A DNA stretch of 64,000 nt from Streptomyces barringtoniae (GTDB taxonomy: Bacteria > Actinomycetota > Actinomycetes > Streptomycetales > Streptomycetaceae). The DNA is taken from assembly GCF_020819595.1 (NCBI RefSeq), contig NZ_JAJHNP010000008.1, positions 310,001-374,000 on the forward strand. Direction: 5' to 3'. The notes beneath the pieces are model-generated. The model searched no databases. It was not told the origin of the DNA and saw only the letters and a program-made list of their open reading frames with translations. Shown here in pieces: positions 1-13,129 of this stretch (position 1 is the first letter of the stretch; each line of letters opens with the position of its first letter). A program made the position numbers and the translations under genes.

Positions 1-1505
1 TCGATCCCGGCGCCGCGCTGGACGACGTGACCGCCGAGGAGTGGCACCCGCCGGCCGCGGCCGACGTGCTCGCCGCCCAGCTGCGCGCCCGCACCGGCCA
101 GGAGACGGCCGGGAAGATGCTCGGCCTGCCGCCGGTGACCGAGTTCCTGCAGCGCAGTCACCAGCCGCGCGAGTCCGCCGCGTTCGCCCGGCTGCTCGCC
201 CGGTACGCGACCGGAGAGGTCGCCGAGGACGCCGTAGGACAGTTCTCGCTGGTGTCCCTGGAGAACCAGGTCCAGGAGTGGTTCGAGGCGGAGGAGTCCG
301 AACTCCACCTGCGGGACAAGGCGTTCCTCGTCGCGCTCGCCGCCTTCGACGGCGGGCCCTACGCGCTCACCGCCGAACTGAGCGACCTGCTCTACCGGTT
401 CCTGCAGGAGACCGAGAACCCGGCCCGCGTCCCCGAGGTGCCCGTCTTCGGCACGCACGTCGGCAAGCGGCTGCAACTGGCGCGGGCGCGCATGTACGGG
501 GAGCCCGAGCACACCGAGTGGGGCCCGGTCGACCAGCAGAAGGCCGCGTTCCGTGACGAGCGCGCCTCCCTGGTGCTGCTGCGCGAGGTGTGGACCGGCC
601 ACCCCTCCGCCCGGCCCGCGCTGATCGCCTGGCTGCGCCGGCTCGCGGACGACGGCCGCCCGCTGGTGCGCACCCGGGCCGCCTCCACGGTGGCCGTCCT
701 CGCCCGTACCGACCTGCCGTCCGCGATGGCGCTGGTCATCGAGCCGTGGGCGACCTCCAAGCGGTACCGGCAGCGGCTCGTGGCGGTCAACGCGCTCGCC
801 CTGTCGCACCTGGTCGGCACGCCCAACATCCCCCGCGTCCTCGACGCCTGGTGCGAGGGCGACGACCCGAGGCTGCGCTGGGTGGCGGTAAGGGCGTACG
901 GGCTGATCGGGGCGGAGCGCCCGGAGCAGGCGCTGGCCGCCCTGCGCGGTGCCGTACGGCGCCTGTACGAGGACACGCCCGACGACATCGACGGCGAACT
1001 GGCGCGGGAACTGGCCGAGTCCGTGGAGCTGTTGCTGCTGTCGGCGGCGAGCGACCGCGTTCTCGACGGGCTGTGCGAGCACCTGACCGACGACCGTGCC
1101 GTGCGCGACCTGACGCTGAGCGGTTTCGTCGGGGCGTGCCGGCACACCGAGGGCGACGAGCGGTACGGCCTTCCGCTCGTCCTCGGCTGGTTCGCCCGCG
1201 CGGCCGCCGACGGCGGCCCCGCCGCGCAGGGCGTGCCGTTGCTGTGGCGGGCCGCGCTGGGCGATCCGCGCGCCACCCGGCAGGCCCTGCAGATCCTGCG
1301 CACCTGGGTGCTCATCGCCGACCGGTCGACGGCCGTCGAGTGGGCCCTGGCCGCGCTGCTGCCCAGGCTCGTCACCACGGCCACCGAGCACGAGCGGCTG
1401 AACCACCTGCTGCGCACCATGCCGGGCGAGGACGGCACTCCGCCGCCCGGGGTCACCGACCGCCTGCTGACCGCGCTCCACACCGACCCACGTCCCACCC
1501 GCTGA
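1..1505 (+). CDS. HEAT-repeat-like protein, 5' end outside the window
   Basis: The frame is open from base 3 without a clear start. A GTG at 27 would give 492 aa, but the same frame continues upstream, so the true start is probably outside the window. From about residue 180 onward the protein is all-helical Leu/Ala/Arg-rich repeats (for example 'RTRAASTVAVLARTD' and 'LRWVAVRAYGLIG'), the pattern of HEAT/armadillo scaffolds. I see no catalytic motif in the visible part; an N-terminal domain may lie upstream. It ends 21 bp before an SPFH-like gene, and the Pycsar-effector-like and M48 peptidase genes follow, so it is probably the first visible gene of a four-gene operon convergent with rpoC. 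The function is unknown. The repeat assignment is by eye. Confidence 0.6.
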   Translation, partial: DPGAALDDVTAEEWHPPAAADVLAAQLRARTGQETAGKMLGLPPVTEFLQRSHQPRESAAFARLLARYATGEVAEDAVGQFSLVSLENQVQEWFEAEESELHLRDKAFLVALAAFDGGPYALTAELSDLLYRFLQETENPARVPEVPVFGTHVGKRLQLARARMYGEPEHTEWGPVDQQKAAFRDERASLVLLREVWTGHPSARPALIAWLRRLADDGRPLVRTRAASTVAVLARTDLPSAMALVIEPWATSKRYRQRLVAVNALALSHLVGTPNIPRVLDAWCEGDDPRLRWVAVRAYGLIGAERPEQALAALRGAVRRLYEDTPDDIDGELARELAESVELLLLSAASDRVLDGLCEHLTDDRAVRDLTLSGFVGACRHTEGDERYGLPLVLGWFARAAADGGPAAQGVPLLWRAALGDPRATRQALQILRTWVLIADRSTAVEWALAALLPRLVTTATEHERLNHLLRTMPGEDGTPPPGVTDRLLTALHTDPRPTR

Positions 1506-1526
1506 CCTACCCCTGGACGACACGCC

Positions 1527-3140
1527 ATGCCCTCCTTCCGGCAACCCGAGTGGCAGCAGCCCGCCGACCGGCACACCCAGCTGGTCGACCCGGTGCTCAC
1601 CGTGCGGCAGCTGTCCCGCTTCGAGTTCAACTTCCGGTCCCTTGTCCGTATCGACCACGCACTCGTCTTCTCCACCCCCAAGGGTTCCTACGAGGCCTAC
1701 CTGCCGCCGCAGCGGCCGACGCGCGCCGAGATCACGGCCAGGCGCTATTCCGCCGTCTACGAGGTGGACATGGGCGTCCACCCGCACACGGCGACCCTCG
1801 CGCTGCCGAGCGACAACGACGCCTTCGAGTTCACCGCCGAGGTCGACCTGTCCTGGCAGGTGCTGGATCCGGCCCGGTTCGTGGCGAGCGGCCACCGGGA
1901 CGTGCCCGCCCTGGTGCTCGGCGAGCTCCAGCAGGCCGCCCGGCCGGTGACCCGGGACTTCGCGGTCGCGGACAGCGCGTCGGCCGAACGGAAGCTGCTG
2001 GAGGCGGTGACCGTGCTGGGGCCGCTGGGCGCGACCGCGGGACTCCAGGTCACCTGGACCCTGCGGCTCAGGCGCGACCAGGCCGACATCGAGCACCAGC
2101 AGCGGCTGCGGGCCATCGACCACTCCGCCACCGAGCAGGTCCACGCGGCCCAGCGCGGCATGGACGTCGACGTCGAGGTGGACCGCAGGCTGCGGCAGCA
2201 GGACGCCCTGCAGATCGAGCGGGCCGTCGCGTACGGCGCACAGCAGCACGAGCTGCTTCTGCGGCAGCAGCGCTGGCAGCACGAGCAGGCCATGCTCGCC
2301 GGCGGGCAGCGGCACGAGCTCGCCCTGCAACAGGGCCGCCAGGACATCGAGTTGCAGCAGATCGAGGCCCAGAAGATCGCCTTCTACCAGTACCACCTGC
2401 AGCAGGGCGGCGTGCACGCCTGGGCGCTCCATCTCGCCCAGCACCCCGAGGACTCCCAGCTGGTGATGTCCAGCATGCGCGAGGACCAACTGCGCATGAT
2501 CCAGGCGCAGATGGACCTGGTGAAGCAGCTGCTGAGCGGCGACACGGCCGAGAGCTACGAGCTGGAGGGCCCCAAGCAGCTGGCTCTCCGCACGGTCAGC
2601 GACATCCTCAACCAGCGCCTTCCGGGAGTCCCGCAGAACCCGCCCCTGCTGCCGGAGGGCCCCGGCTACGGCCCACCGGTGCCCGCCGGACCCGGCTACG
2701 GCTCACCGGCACAGCCGACACCGGTCCCGCAGCCGGAGACGACGGAGGGAACACCACCGACGTCGGCCGCCGAGGCACAGCCCTCCAGCCCTCCCCCGTC
2801 TCCGACGCCGACGACTCCACCGGCGCCGGCGACAACTCCGCCGGGCCCCTTCAGCCCGCAGGTGCCGCCGACGGCGGCTCCGGCGGCGCCCTTCGGCCCG
2901 CCGGTCCCGGCCGCGGCTCCCTTCGTGCCGTCGCCGGGAATGCCGGGGCCGTACGGCACCCCCGCCGTTCCGCCCCCGCCACCCCAGCCCGCCTACGCCC
3001 CACCGCCCCCGGCCTGGCAGCCGCCTCCGGGGTACGGCACGACGCCGACGGTGCCGGACCCGCGTCCCACGGCGGAACCGGACGACGCCGAGGCGCCGGT
3101 CGCGCCCGGCGACGACGACGGCGCCGGGAGCGCTCCATGA
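1527..3140 (+). CDS. SPFH/band-7-like protein with proline-rich tail
   Basis: 537 aa. Residues about 25-190 are a beta-rich domain resembling SPFH/band-7 folds. Residues 190-300 are a Gln/Arg/Glu-rich coiled coil, as in stomatin- and flotillin-like proteins, and residues 365-537 are a disordered Pro/Ala tail. There is no evident membrane segment or signal peptide, so it may be a cytosolic scaffold that associates with membrane partners. The stop overlaps the next start as ATGA, which implies translational coupling to the Pycsar-effector-like gene. SPFH proteins usually form oligomeric membrane-microdomain scaffolds; that role here is inferred. The ATG at 1527 follows the previous stop by 21 bp, and I see no strong ribosome site. 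Confidence 0.55.
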   Translation: MPSFRQPEWQQPADRHTQLVDPVLTVRQLSRFEFNFRSLVRIDHALVFSTPKGSYEAYLPPQRPTRAEITARRYSAVYEVDMGVHPHTATLALPSDNDAFEFTAEVDLSWQVLDPARFVASGHRDVPALVLGELQQAARPVTRDFAVADSASAERKLLEAVTVLGPLGATAGLQVTWTLRLRRDQADIEHQQRLRAIDHSATEQVHAAQRGMDVDVEVDRRLRQQDALQIERAVAYGAQQHELLLRQQRWQHEQAMLAGGQRHELALQQGRQDIELQQIEAQKIAFYQYHLQQGGVHAWALHLAQHPEDSQLVMSSMREDQLRMIQAQMDLVKQLLSGDTAESYELEGPKQLALRTVSDILNQRLPGVPQNPPLLPEGPGYGPPVPAGPGYGSPAQPTPVPQPETTEGTPPTSAAEAQPSSPPPSPTPTTPPAPATTPPGPFSPQVPPTAAPAAPFGPPVPAAAPFVPSPGMPGPYGTPAVPPPPPQPAYAPPPPAWQPPPGYGTTPTVPDPRPTAEPDDAEAPVAPGDDDGAGSAP

Positions 3141-3682
3141 CGGCCACGGACCCGGCCGCCCCCGGCGCACCGGACGCCCCGGACGTCCCCGCCACTGCCG
3201 CGCGGCTGTGTGAACGGCTGCTCGCCGAGACACGGACCGAGATCGCCCACGCCGACAACAAGGCCTCCGTCCTGGTCGCCGCGCTCGGGATGAGCGCCGG
3301 TGTGTTCAGCGGACTGCTCGCCGGGCGGAAGTGGACCCCGTCCGCCCTCTCCGCGGCCGGCACCGTCATGTGGTGGGCCGGGGCCCTGTCGCTCCTGCTC
3401 TCGCTGTTCGCCCTGCTGCTCGCCGTACTGCCCCGCTACCAGCTGGGCACGTGGACACCGGGGGAGCCGCTGTCGTACTTCGGCGACGTCCAACAGGCCG
3501 TCCGGCAGGGCCGGTTGGACACCGCGCTCGCCGACACCGAGAACCGTCCCACGGCCGGGCTGGCCCGCGCCCTGACGGAGAACAGCCGGATCGCCGTACG
3601 CAAGCACCAGTGGATCCGCACCGGGCTCATCGCCTTCTGCGCCGGCACGGTCCTGCTGCCCGCATCCCTGCTGGTCGGCTGA
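3137..3682 (+). CDS. Pycsar-effector-like (PycTM/DUF5706) membrane protein
   Basis: 181 aa. The start is the ATG that overlaps the previous stop (ATGA at 3137-3140). After a short Ala/Pro leader comes the family-type stretch 'EIAHADNKASVLVAA', a helical hairpin of two membrane segments (residues about 40-60 and 75-97), a soluble loop with 'YFGDVQ', and a last membrane segment near the C-terminus. This matches the PycTM domain, whose members act as membrane-disrupting effectors in Pycsar phage defence after sensing cyclic pyrimidine nucleotides. No pyrimidine cyclase gene is visible, so either the partner is elsewhere or this subfamily does something different inside an SPFH/M48 operon. Family membership is fairly clear; the defence role is inference. 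Confidence 0.65.
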   Translation: MTATDPAAPGAPDAPDVPATAARLCERLLAETRTEIAHADNKASVLVAALGMSAGVFSGLLAGRKWTPSALSAAGTVMWWAGALSLLLSLFALLLAVLPRYQLGTWTPGEPLSYFGDVQQAVRQGRLDTALADTENRPTAGLARALTENSRIAVRKHQWIRTGLIAFCAGTVLLPASLLVG

Positions 3683-3734
3683 TCCGCCCGTCCGCAGCCG
3701 TCCCCACCCGCACGTGAAGGAACGAACGACCGCC

Positions 3735-4979
3735 ATGACCCAGCCCATGCCCCCGGACCACTCCGAGCCACCCGCCCGCCCACATCCCGAGCCGGCCCCG
3801 CAGTACCCCCACGCGGCCCCGCAGTACCCACAGGCGGCACCAGCGGCACCAGCGGCACCCCAGTATCCGCAGGCAGCGCCCCAGTACCCGGACGCTGCGC
3901 CATCCCAGTACTCACCAGCGGCACCCCCGTACCCGCAGGCAGCGCCCGTGCCGCCGCAGTACCCGGAGGCGCCTGCGTCCCTGCCCCCGGTCCCCGACCA
4001 GCACCCGCACCCGCACCACATCGACACCGACCGGGGGCGGGTCTTCCTCTCCGCCGATCAGCGCCGGACGGACGCCACGGCCGTGGGGAACCTGCTGCTG
4101 CACGTGCCCAACTTCCTGTGCAGCCTCTTCGTTGTCGCGCTGGTCTCGCTGTTCTTCGGCGGTCTGGGCATCGTCGTCATACTCGCCTGGCTCGCAAGCG
4201 GCGCACTCGTGTTCCACCGGCCCACCGAAAGCGCCCTCGCGCGCCATGTGCTCCGTCTTCGCTACCCCACTCCACAAGAACGCGCCAAACTCGAACCGGT
4301 CTGGCGGGAGGTGACGGCCCGCGCCGGCATCGAGGGCCGTAACTACGAGCTGTGGGTGGAGGACAGCGACTCCCTGAACGCGGTCGCGGCCGCCGGACAC
4401 ATCGTCGGCGTCACCCGCTTCGCCATGAACAGGCTGCCCAACGGCGAACTGGCCGCCGTCATGGCGCACGAGCTGGGCCACCATGTCGGCGGCCATGCCT
4501 GGTCCTCGCTGCTCGGCTACTGGTACGCCCTGCCCGGCCGGGTGGCCTGGCGGGTGCTGAAGGCGTCCTTCGGCTTCATGTTCAAGGTGTCGCGTGCCTT
4601 CGGCTGCTTCGGCATCGGCTTTCTGGTGCTGTTCGTCGGCGGGATCGCCCTGGCCACGATCACCAGCTTCTTCGGCCTGCCGCTGCTGATCCTGGCCGTG
4701 CCGTACGCGCTGGCCGCCGTGGGCCGCCGTGCCGAGCTGCGGGCCGACGAGCATGCCGCCGTACTCGGCTTCGCCCCCATGCTGGCGGCCGTACTCGACA
4801 AGCTGCACCGGCAGGAGCAGGCGCAGCAGACCCAGCTGGCCGCTCAGAACGGCGGGCGGCCCGTCGAGGAGAGCGCGCTGGCCCGGCTGCTGTCGTCCCA
4901 CCCGGACCACTACACCCGGCTGCACCACCTGCAGCCGTATCTGCAGCCGCAGGGCGGCCCGCAGCCACAGGGCCTGTAG
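3735..4979 (+). CDS. M48-family membrane zinc metallopeptidase
   Basis: 414 aa from the ATG at 3735, with GAAGGA upstream; a GTG at 3714 is the alternative start. Residues 1-95 are low-complexity Pro/Gln/Tyr/Ala repeats of the 'PQYPQAAP' type, probably disordered. A membrane hairpin lies near residues 118-160 and a second hydrophobic block near 295-330. The zinc site is HELGHH at 245-250, and 'AELRADEHA' supplies Glu334 as third ligand, as in HtpX/Ste24-type M48 peptidases. Such enzymes cleave misfolded or prenylated membrane proteins; the substrate here is unknown. It closes the HEAT-SPFH-PycTM operon and converges with rpoC across about 90 bp. Confidence 0.8.
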   Translation: MTQPMPPDHSEPPARPHPEPAPQYPHAAPQYPQAAPAAPAAPQYPQAAPQYPDAAPSQYSPAAPPYPQAAPVPPQYPEAPASLPPVPDQHPHPHHIDTDRGRVFLSADQRRTDATAVGNLLLHVPNFLCSLFVVALVSLFFGGLGIVVILAWLASGALVFHRPTESALARHVLRLRYPTPQERAKLEPVWREVTARAGIEGRNYELWVEDSDSLNAVAAAGHIVGVTRFAMNRLPNGELAAVMAHELGHHVGGHAWSSLLGYWYALPGRVAWRVLKASFGFMFKVSRAFGCFGIGFLVLFVGGIALATITSFFGLPLLILAVPYALAAVGRRAELRADEHAAVLGFAPMLAAVLDKLHRQEQAQQTQLAAQNGGRPVEESALARLLSSHPDHYTRLHHLQPYLQPQGGPQPQGL

Positions 4980-5023
4980 CAGCAGGGCCCGTGGCGGCGT
5001 CGGCCGCGGCCGGTGAACACGCC

Positions 5024-5056
5024 GAAGGGCGGCCACCCGTGGGGTGACCGCCCTTC
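5024..5056 (-). terminator. rpoC terminator hairpin
   Basis: Arms GAAGGGCGG(C)CACCC and GGGTGACCGCCCTTC form a 15-bp stem with one mismatch and a tiny loop, between the convergent M48 and rpoC stops. There is no U-tract, which is usual in Streptomyces. It may serve both strands. Confidence 0.7.
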
Positions 5057-5067
5057 ATGCTGCTCGC

Positions 5068-8967
<3,900 letters not shown>

Positions 8968-9064
8968 TATGCGTCAATCCCTCTCAGGGTCGTAAGTCTG
9001 TGGTCTGAAACGGGGGCCTGGGGGTCGGCGGGGCCCCGTGGGTGGGGGCCCCGCCGGACTCCCG

Positions 9065-12000
9065 TCAGACCTCTTCGACGCTGCTCGGCTCGCGCCGGGA
9101 CAGGTCGATGCCGAGCTCCTCCGCTGCGCGGAAGACGTCCTCGTCGGTGTCACGCATCTCGATGGACATACCGTCGCTGGACAGCACCTCCACGTTCAGG
9201 CAGAGCGACTGCATCTCCTTGATGAGGACCTTGAAGGACTCGGGGATGCCGGGCTCGGGGATGTTCTCGCCCTTGACGATGGCCTCGTAGACCTTCACGC
9301 GGCCGGTGACGTCGTCGGACTTGATGGTCAGCAGCTCCTGGAGGGCGTACGCGGCGCCGTAGGCCTCCAGTGCCCACACCTCCATCTCGCCGAACCGCTG
9401 GCCACCGAACTGCGCCTTACCACCCAGCGGCTGCTGGGTGATCATCGAGTACGGACCGGTCGAGCGGGCGTGCAGCTTGTCGTCGACCAGGTGGTGCAGC
9501 TTCAGGATGTACATGTAACCGACCGAGATCGGGTCCGGGAACGGCTCACCGGAGCGGCCGTCGAACAGCCGCGCCTTGCCGGACGGGAGCACCATGCGCT
9601 CGCCGTCGCGGTTCGGGATGGTGTGCTGCAGCAGACCCGCCAGCTCGTCCTCGCGGGCACCGTCGAAGACCGGGGTCGCGACGTTGGTGCGCGGGGCGAC
9701 CTGGTCGGCGCCGATGGCCTGCAGGCGCTGGGCCCACTCGTCCGCGAGGCCGGAGACGTCCCAGCCGCGGCTGGCGAGCCAGCCGAGGTGGATCTCCAGG
9801 ACCTGTCCCGGGTTCATTCGGGACGGCACACCCAGCGGGTTGAGGATGATGTCGACCGGGGTGCCGTCCTCCAGGAACGGCATGTCCTCGATCGGCAGGA
9901 TCTTGGAGATGACACCCTTGTTGCCGTGACGGCCGGCGAGCTTGTCACCGTCGGTGATCTTGCGCTTCTGCGCGACGTAGACGCGGACCAGCTGGTTCAC
10001 GCCCGGCGGCAGCTCGTCGCCCTCCTCGCGGTCGAAGACGCGCACACCGATGACCTTGCCGGTCTCGCCGTGCGGCACCTTCAGCGAGGTGTCACGGACC
10101 TCACGGGCCTTCTCACCGAAGATCGCGCGCAGCAGGCGCTCCTCGGGGGTCAGCTCGGTCTCGCCCTTCGGCGTGACCTTGCCGACGAGGATGTCACCGG
10201 CGATAACCTCGGCACCGATGCGGATGATGCCGCGCTCGTCGAGGTCGGCGAGGACCTCCTCGGAGACGTTCGGGATGTCCCGGGTGATCTCCTCGGGGCC
10301 GAGCTTGGTGTCACGGGCGTCGACCTCGTGCTCCTCGATGTGGATCGAGGAGAGGACGTCGTCCTGCACGAGGCGCTGCGACAGGATGATCGCGTCCTCG
10401 TAGTTGTGACCCTCCCACGGCATGAACGCCACGAGCAGGTTCTTGCCGAGGGCCATCTCGCCGTTCTGGGTGGCCGGGCCGTCGGCCAGCACCTGGCCGG
10501 TGACGACGCGGTCGCCCTCGTTGACGATGACCTTCTGGTTGACCGAGGTGCCCTGGTTGGACCGGGAGAACTTGGCCAGGCGGTACGTGATGTACGTGCC
10601 GTCGTCGTTGGCGGTGGTGATGTAGTCCGCGGAGACCTCCTGGACCACACCGTCCTTCTCGGCCTTGACCACGTCGCCGGCGTCGACCGCGGAGCGGTAC
10701 TCCATGCCGGTGCCGACGAGCGGGGCCTCGGACTTAATCAGCGGCACGGCCTGACGCATCATGTTCGCGCCCATGAGGGCACGGTTGGCGTCGTCGTGCT
10801 CGAGGAAGGGGATCATGGCGGTCGCGACCGACACCATCTGGCGCGGCGAGACGTCCATGTAGTCCACGTCCTCGGGGCCGACGTAGTCGACCTCGCCGCC
10901 ACGGCGGCGGACCAGCACGCGGGCCTCAGCGAACCGCATCTCGTCGTTCAGCGGCGCGTTGGCCTGCGCGATGACGAAGCGGTCCTCCTCGTCGGCGGTC
11001 AGGTAGTCGACCTCGTCGCTGACCTGGCCGTCGACGACCTTGCGGTACGGCGTCTCGATGAAACCGAACGCGTTGACCCGGCCGTAGGAGGCGAGCGAGC
11101 CGATCAGACCGATGTTCGGGCCTTCCGGCGTCTCGATCGGGCACATGCGGCCGTAGTGCGAGGGGTGCACGTCACGGACCTCGAAGCCGGCCCGCTCACG
11201 GGAGAGACCACCCGGGCCGAGGGCGTTCAGACGACGCTTGTGCGTCAGCCCCGACAGCGGGTTGTTCTGGTCCATGAACTGGGACAGCTGCGAGGTGCCG
11301 AAGAACTCCTTGATCGACGCCACGACCGGGCGGATGTTGATCAGGGTCTGCGGCGTGATCGCCTCGACGTCCTGGGTGGTCATGCGCTCGCGCACGACAC
11401 GCTCCATACGGGCGAGACCCGTACGGACCTGGTTCTGGATCAGCTCGCCGACGCTGCGGATACGGCGGTTGCCGAAGTGGTCGATGTCGTCGGTCTCGAC
11501 CATGATGGTGCGACCCGACTCGCCGACCGTCTCGGTCTCGCCGGCGTGCAGCTTCACCAGGTACTTGATGGTGGCGATGACGTCGTCGGTGGTGAGCACG
11601 CCGGCGTCCAGCGGCTCGTCCGCACCGAGCTTCTTGTTGACCTTGTAACGGCCGACCTTGGCGAGGTCGTAGCGCTTGGGGTTGAAGTAGAGGTTCTCCA
11701 GCAGCGTCTGCGCGGCCTCACGCGTGGGGGGCTCGCCCGGACGCAGCTTGCGGTAGATGTCGAGCAGCGCGTCGTCCTGGCCCTGGGTGTGGTCCTTCTC
11801 CAGGGTGGCGCGCATGGACTCGTACTCGCCGAACTCCTCGAGGATCTGCTCGGTCGTCCAGCCGAGCGCCTTCAGCAGCACGGTGACCGACTGCTTGCGC
11901 TTGCGGTCGATGCGCACACCGACCATGTCGCGCTTGTCGATCTCCATCTCCAGCCAGGCACCCCGGGAGGGGATGATCTTGGCGGAGAAGATGTCCTTGT

Positions 12001-12550
12001 CGGACGTCTTGTCGATGGTGGAGTCGAAGTAGACACCGGGGGAACGGACCAGCTGGGACACCACGACACGCTCGGTGCCGTTGATGACGAAGGTGCCCTT
12101 GTTCGTCATGAGCGGGAAGTCGCCCATGAAGACCGTCTGGGACTTGATCTCACCGGTCTCGTTGTTGGTGAACTCCGCGGTGACGAAGAGCGGGGCGGCG
12201 TACGTGAAGTCGCGCTCCTTGCACTCGTCGATGGAGTTCTTCGGCGGCTCGAAGCGGTGGTCCCGGAACGTCAGGGACATCGACCCGGAGAAGTCCTCGA
12301 TCGGGGAGATCTCCTCGAAGATCTCCTCCAGACCGGACTTGGTGGGGACGTCCTGACCGTTCTCCAGAGCCTCCTCGACCCGACTCTGCCAGGCGGTGTT
12401 GCCGAGCAGCCAGTCAAAGCTCTCGGTCTGCAGCGCGAGCAGGTTCGGAACCTCGAGAGGCTCCTTGATCTTTGCAAAGGAGATGCGCAGCGGGGCGGTG
12501 CTGGCGCCGTTGTTCATATTCGCGGTCGAGGCATTGCGCGAGGCGGCCAA
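9065..12550 (-). CDS. rpoB: RNA polymerase subunit beta, with Asn442 at the rifampicin site
   Basis: The TTG at 12550 gives 1161 aa beginning 'MAASRNASTANMNNG', the usual Streptomyces length, with GGAAGG about 9 nt upstream. A longer frame from 12580 is not supported. The rifampicin region reads FGTSQLSQFMDQNN, then THKRRLNALGPGG. Streptomyces and E. coli normally have Ser in RRL/I-S-ALG. Here it is Asn442 (codon at 11225-11227), equal to E. coli Ser531. Gln, Asp and His at the other hot spots are unchanged. Ser531 substitutions are classic rifampicin-resistance alleles, so natural resistance is predicted. A promoter is predicted upstream, since rplL has its own terminator. Confidence 0.98.
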   Translation of the reverse strand: MAASRNASTANMNNGASTAPLRISFAKIKEPLEVPNLLALQTESFDWLLGNTAWQSRVEEALENGQDVPTKSGLEEIFEEISPIEDFSGSMSLTFRDHRFEPPKNSIDECKERDFTYAAPLFVTAEFTNNETGEIKSQTVFMGDFPLMTNKGTFVINGTERVVVSQLVRSPGVYFDSTIDKTSDKDIFSAKIIPSRGAWLEMEIDKRDMVGVRIDRKRKQSVTVLLKALGWTTEQILEEFGEYESMRATLEKDHTQGQDDALLDIYRKLRPGEPPTREAAQTLLENLYFNPKRYDLAKVGRYKVNKKLGADEPLDAGVLTTDDVIATIKYLVKLHAGETETVGESGRTIMVETDDIDHFGNRRIRSVGELIQNQVRTGLARMERVVRERMTTQDVEAITPQTLINIRPVVASIKEFFGTSQLSQFMDQNNPLSGLTHKRRLNALGPGGLSRERAGFEVRDVHPSHYGRMCPIETPEGPNIGLIGSLASYGRVNAFGFIETPYRKVVDGQVSDEVDYLTADEEDRFVIAQANAPLNDEMRFAEARVLVRRRGGEVDYVGPEDVDYMDVSPRQMVSVATAMIPFLEHDDANRALMGANMMRQAVPLIKSEAPLVGTGMEYRSAVDAGDVVKAEKDGVVQEVSADYITTANDDGTYITYRLAKFSRSNQGTSVNQKVIVNEGDRVVTGQVLADGPATQNGEMALGKNLLVAFMPWEGHNYEDAIILSQRLVQDDVLSSIHIEEHEVDARDTKLGPEEITRDIPNVSEEVLADLDERGIIRIGAEVIAGDILVGKVTPKGETELTPEERLLRAIFGEKAREVRDTSLKVPHGETGKVIGVRVFDREEGDELPPGVNQLVRVYVAQKRKITDGDKLAGRHGNKGVISKILPIEDMPFLEDGTPVDIILNPLGVPSRMNPGQVLEIHLGWLASRGWDVSGLADEWAQRLQAIGADQVAPRTNVATPVFDGAREDELAGLLQHTIPNRDGERMVLPSGKARLFDGRSGEPFPDPISVGYMYILKLHHLVDDKLHARSTGPYSMITQQPLGGKAQFGGQRFGEMEVWALEAYGAAYALQELLTIKSDDVTGRVKVYEAIVKGENIPEPGIPESFKVLIKEMQSLCLNVEVLSSDGMSIEMRDTDEDVFRAAEELGIDLSRREPSSVEEV

Positions 12551-12714
12551 GAGGGGGTCCTTCCGAGGGCTCGGACTCACTACGCGCGTACCGGCCCCTC
12601 ACCCGTACACAGAGACAGAAACCCCAGGTCAAGGGAGCTTTTGTCGTCAGTGCTCGAGTGAGGGCAGACCCCTGGTGACGGGCAGGGGACAGCTAACAGG
12701 CAGCGCAAAGGGTC

Positions 12715-12743
12715 AGTGTAGCCACTTGGCACACTGATGTCCA
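12715..12743 (-). promoter_or_regulatory. candidate rpoB promoter
   Basis: On the minus strand TGGACA (12738-12743), 17 bp, then TACACT (12715-12720) resembles a vegetative -35/-10 pair. The predicted start lies about 155-160 nt before the rpoB TTG. A possible weaker pair lies further upstream, starting TTGACA at 12782-12787. Confidence 0.5.
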
Positions 12744-13014
12744 GTGCGGGTTTGTCGAGACCCTCGCTGTGCTCACCGCTCTTGTCAACGCCCTCGGCAT
12801 GCCTGCCCTCAACGCACGTTGATACTGCCCTCTTCGCCGTCGATCCATGCCTCGGATTCGGATCCTTGTGACGACGCGTCCTGAGAATTGCGCGCTGCGT
12901 GCGGTTCGTCAAGGGCCCCCTTGCGGGGAACCGGGCATCCGGAGACACGGCGAAGATCACCTTACCCCTCACGAACACAGGTGCAAGGCAGGCCAGGCCG
13001 GGCCCCGGGGAACG

Positions 13015-13052
13015 CCGAAGGGCGACCACCCGGATGGATGATCGCCCTTCGG
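13015..13052 (-). terminator. rplL terminator
   Basis: CCGAAGGGCGA and TCGCCCTTCGG form a perfect 11-bp stem about 80 bp after the rplL stop. It would end or attenuate rplJL transcription before rpoB. Confidence 0.75.
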
Positions 13053-13129
13053 TGCGTTCGCGTTACAGCCCTACGGGACTGAATTTCTGCGCGCAGTCGG
13101 GTCCTGCGTGTCGCGGGACCCGGAAGGTC

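Larger units (their letters stand above)
12551..13129 (-). other. rplL-rpoB intergenic region
   Basis: About 580 bp with no convincing gene on either strand. It holds the rplL terminator (13015-13052), a candidate rpoB promoter (12715-12743), and a roughly 160-nt rpoB leader. The short frames here have no ribosome sites and cross the terminator. Confidence 0.7.

Noticed and set aside
590..3682. A 1030-codon plus-strand frame across the HEAT and SPFH genes
   Set aside because: Its first 850 codons are Arg/Pro/Ala low-complexity, a shadow of the two real genes. Only its last part (from 3137) is the real PycTM-like gene.
3137..3682. A complete Pycsar defence system
   Set aside because: No pyrimidine cyclase gene is visible in the window; only the effector-like protein is supported.
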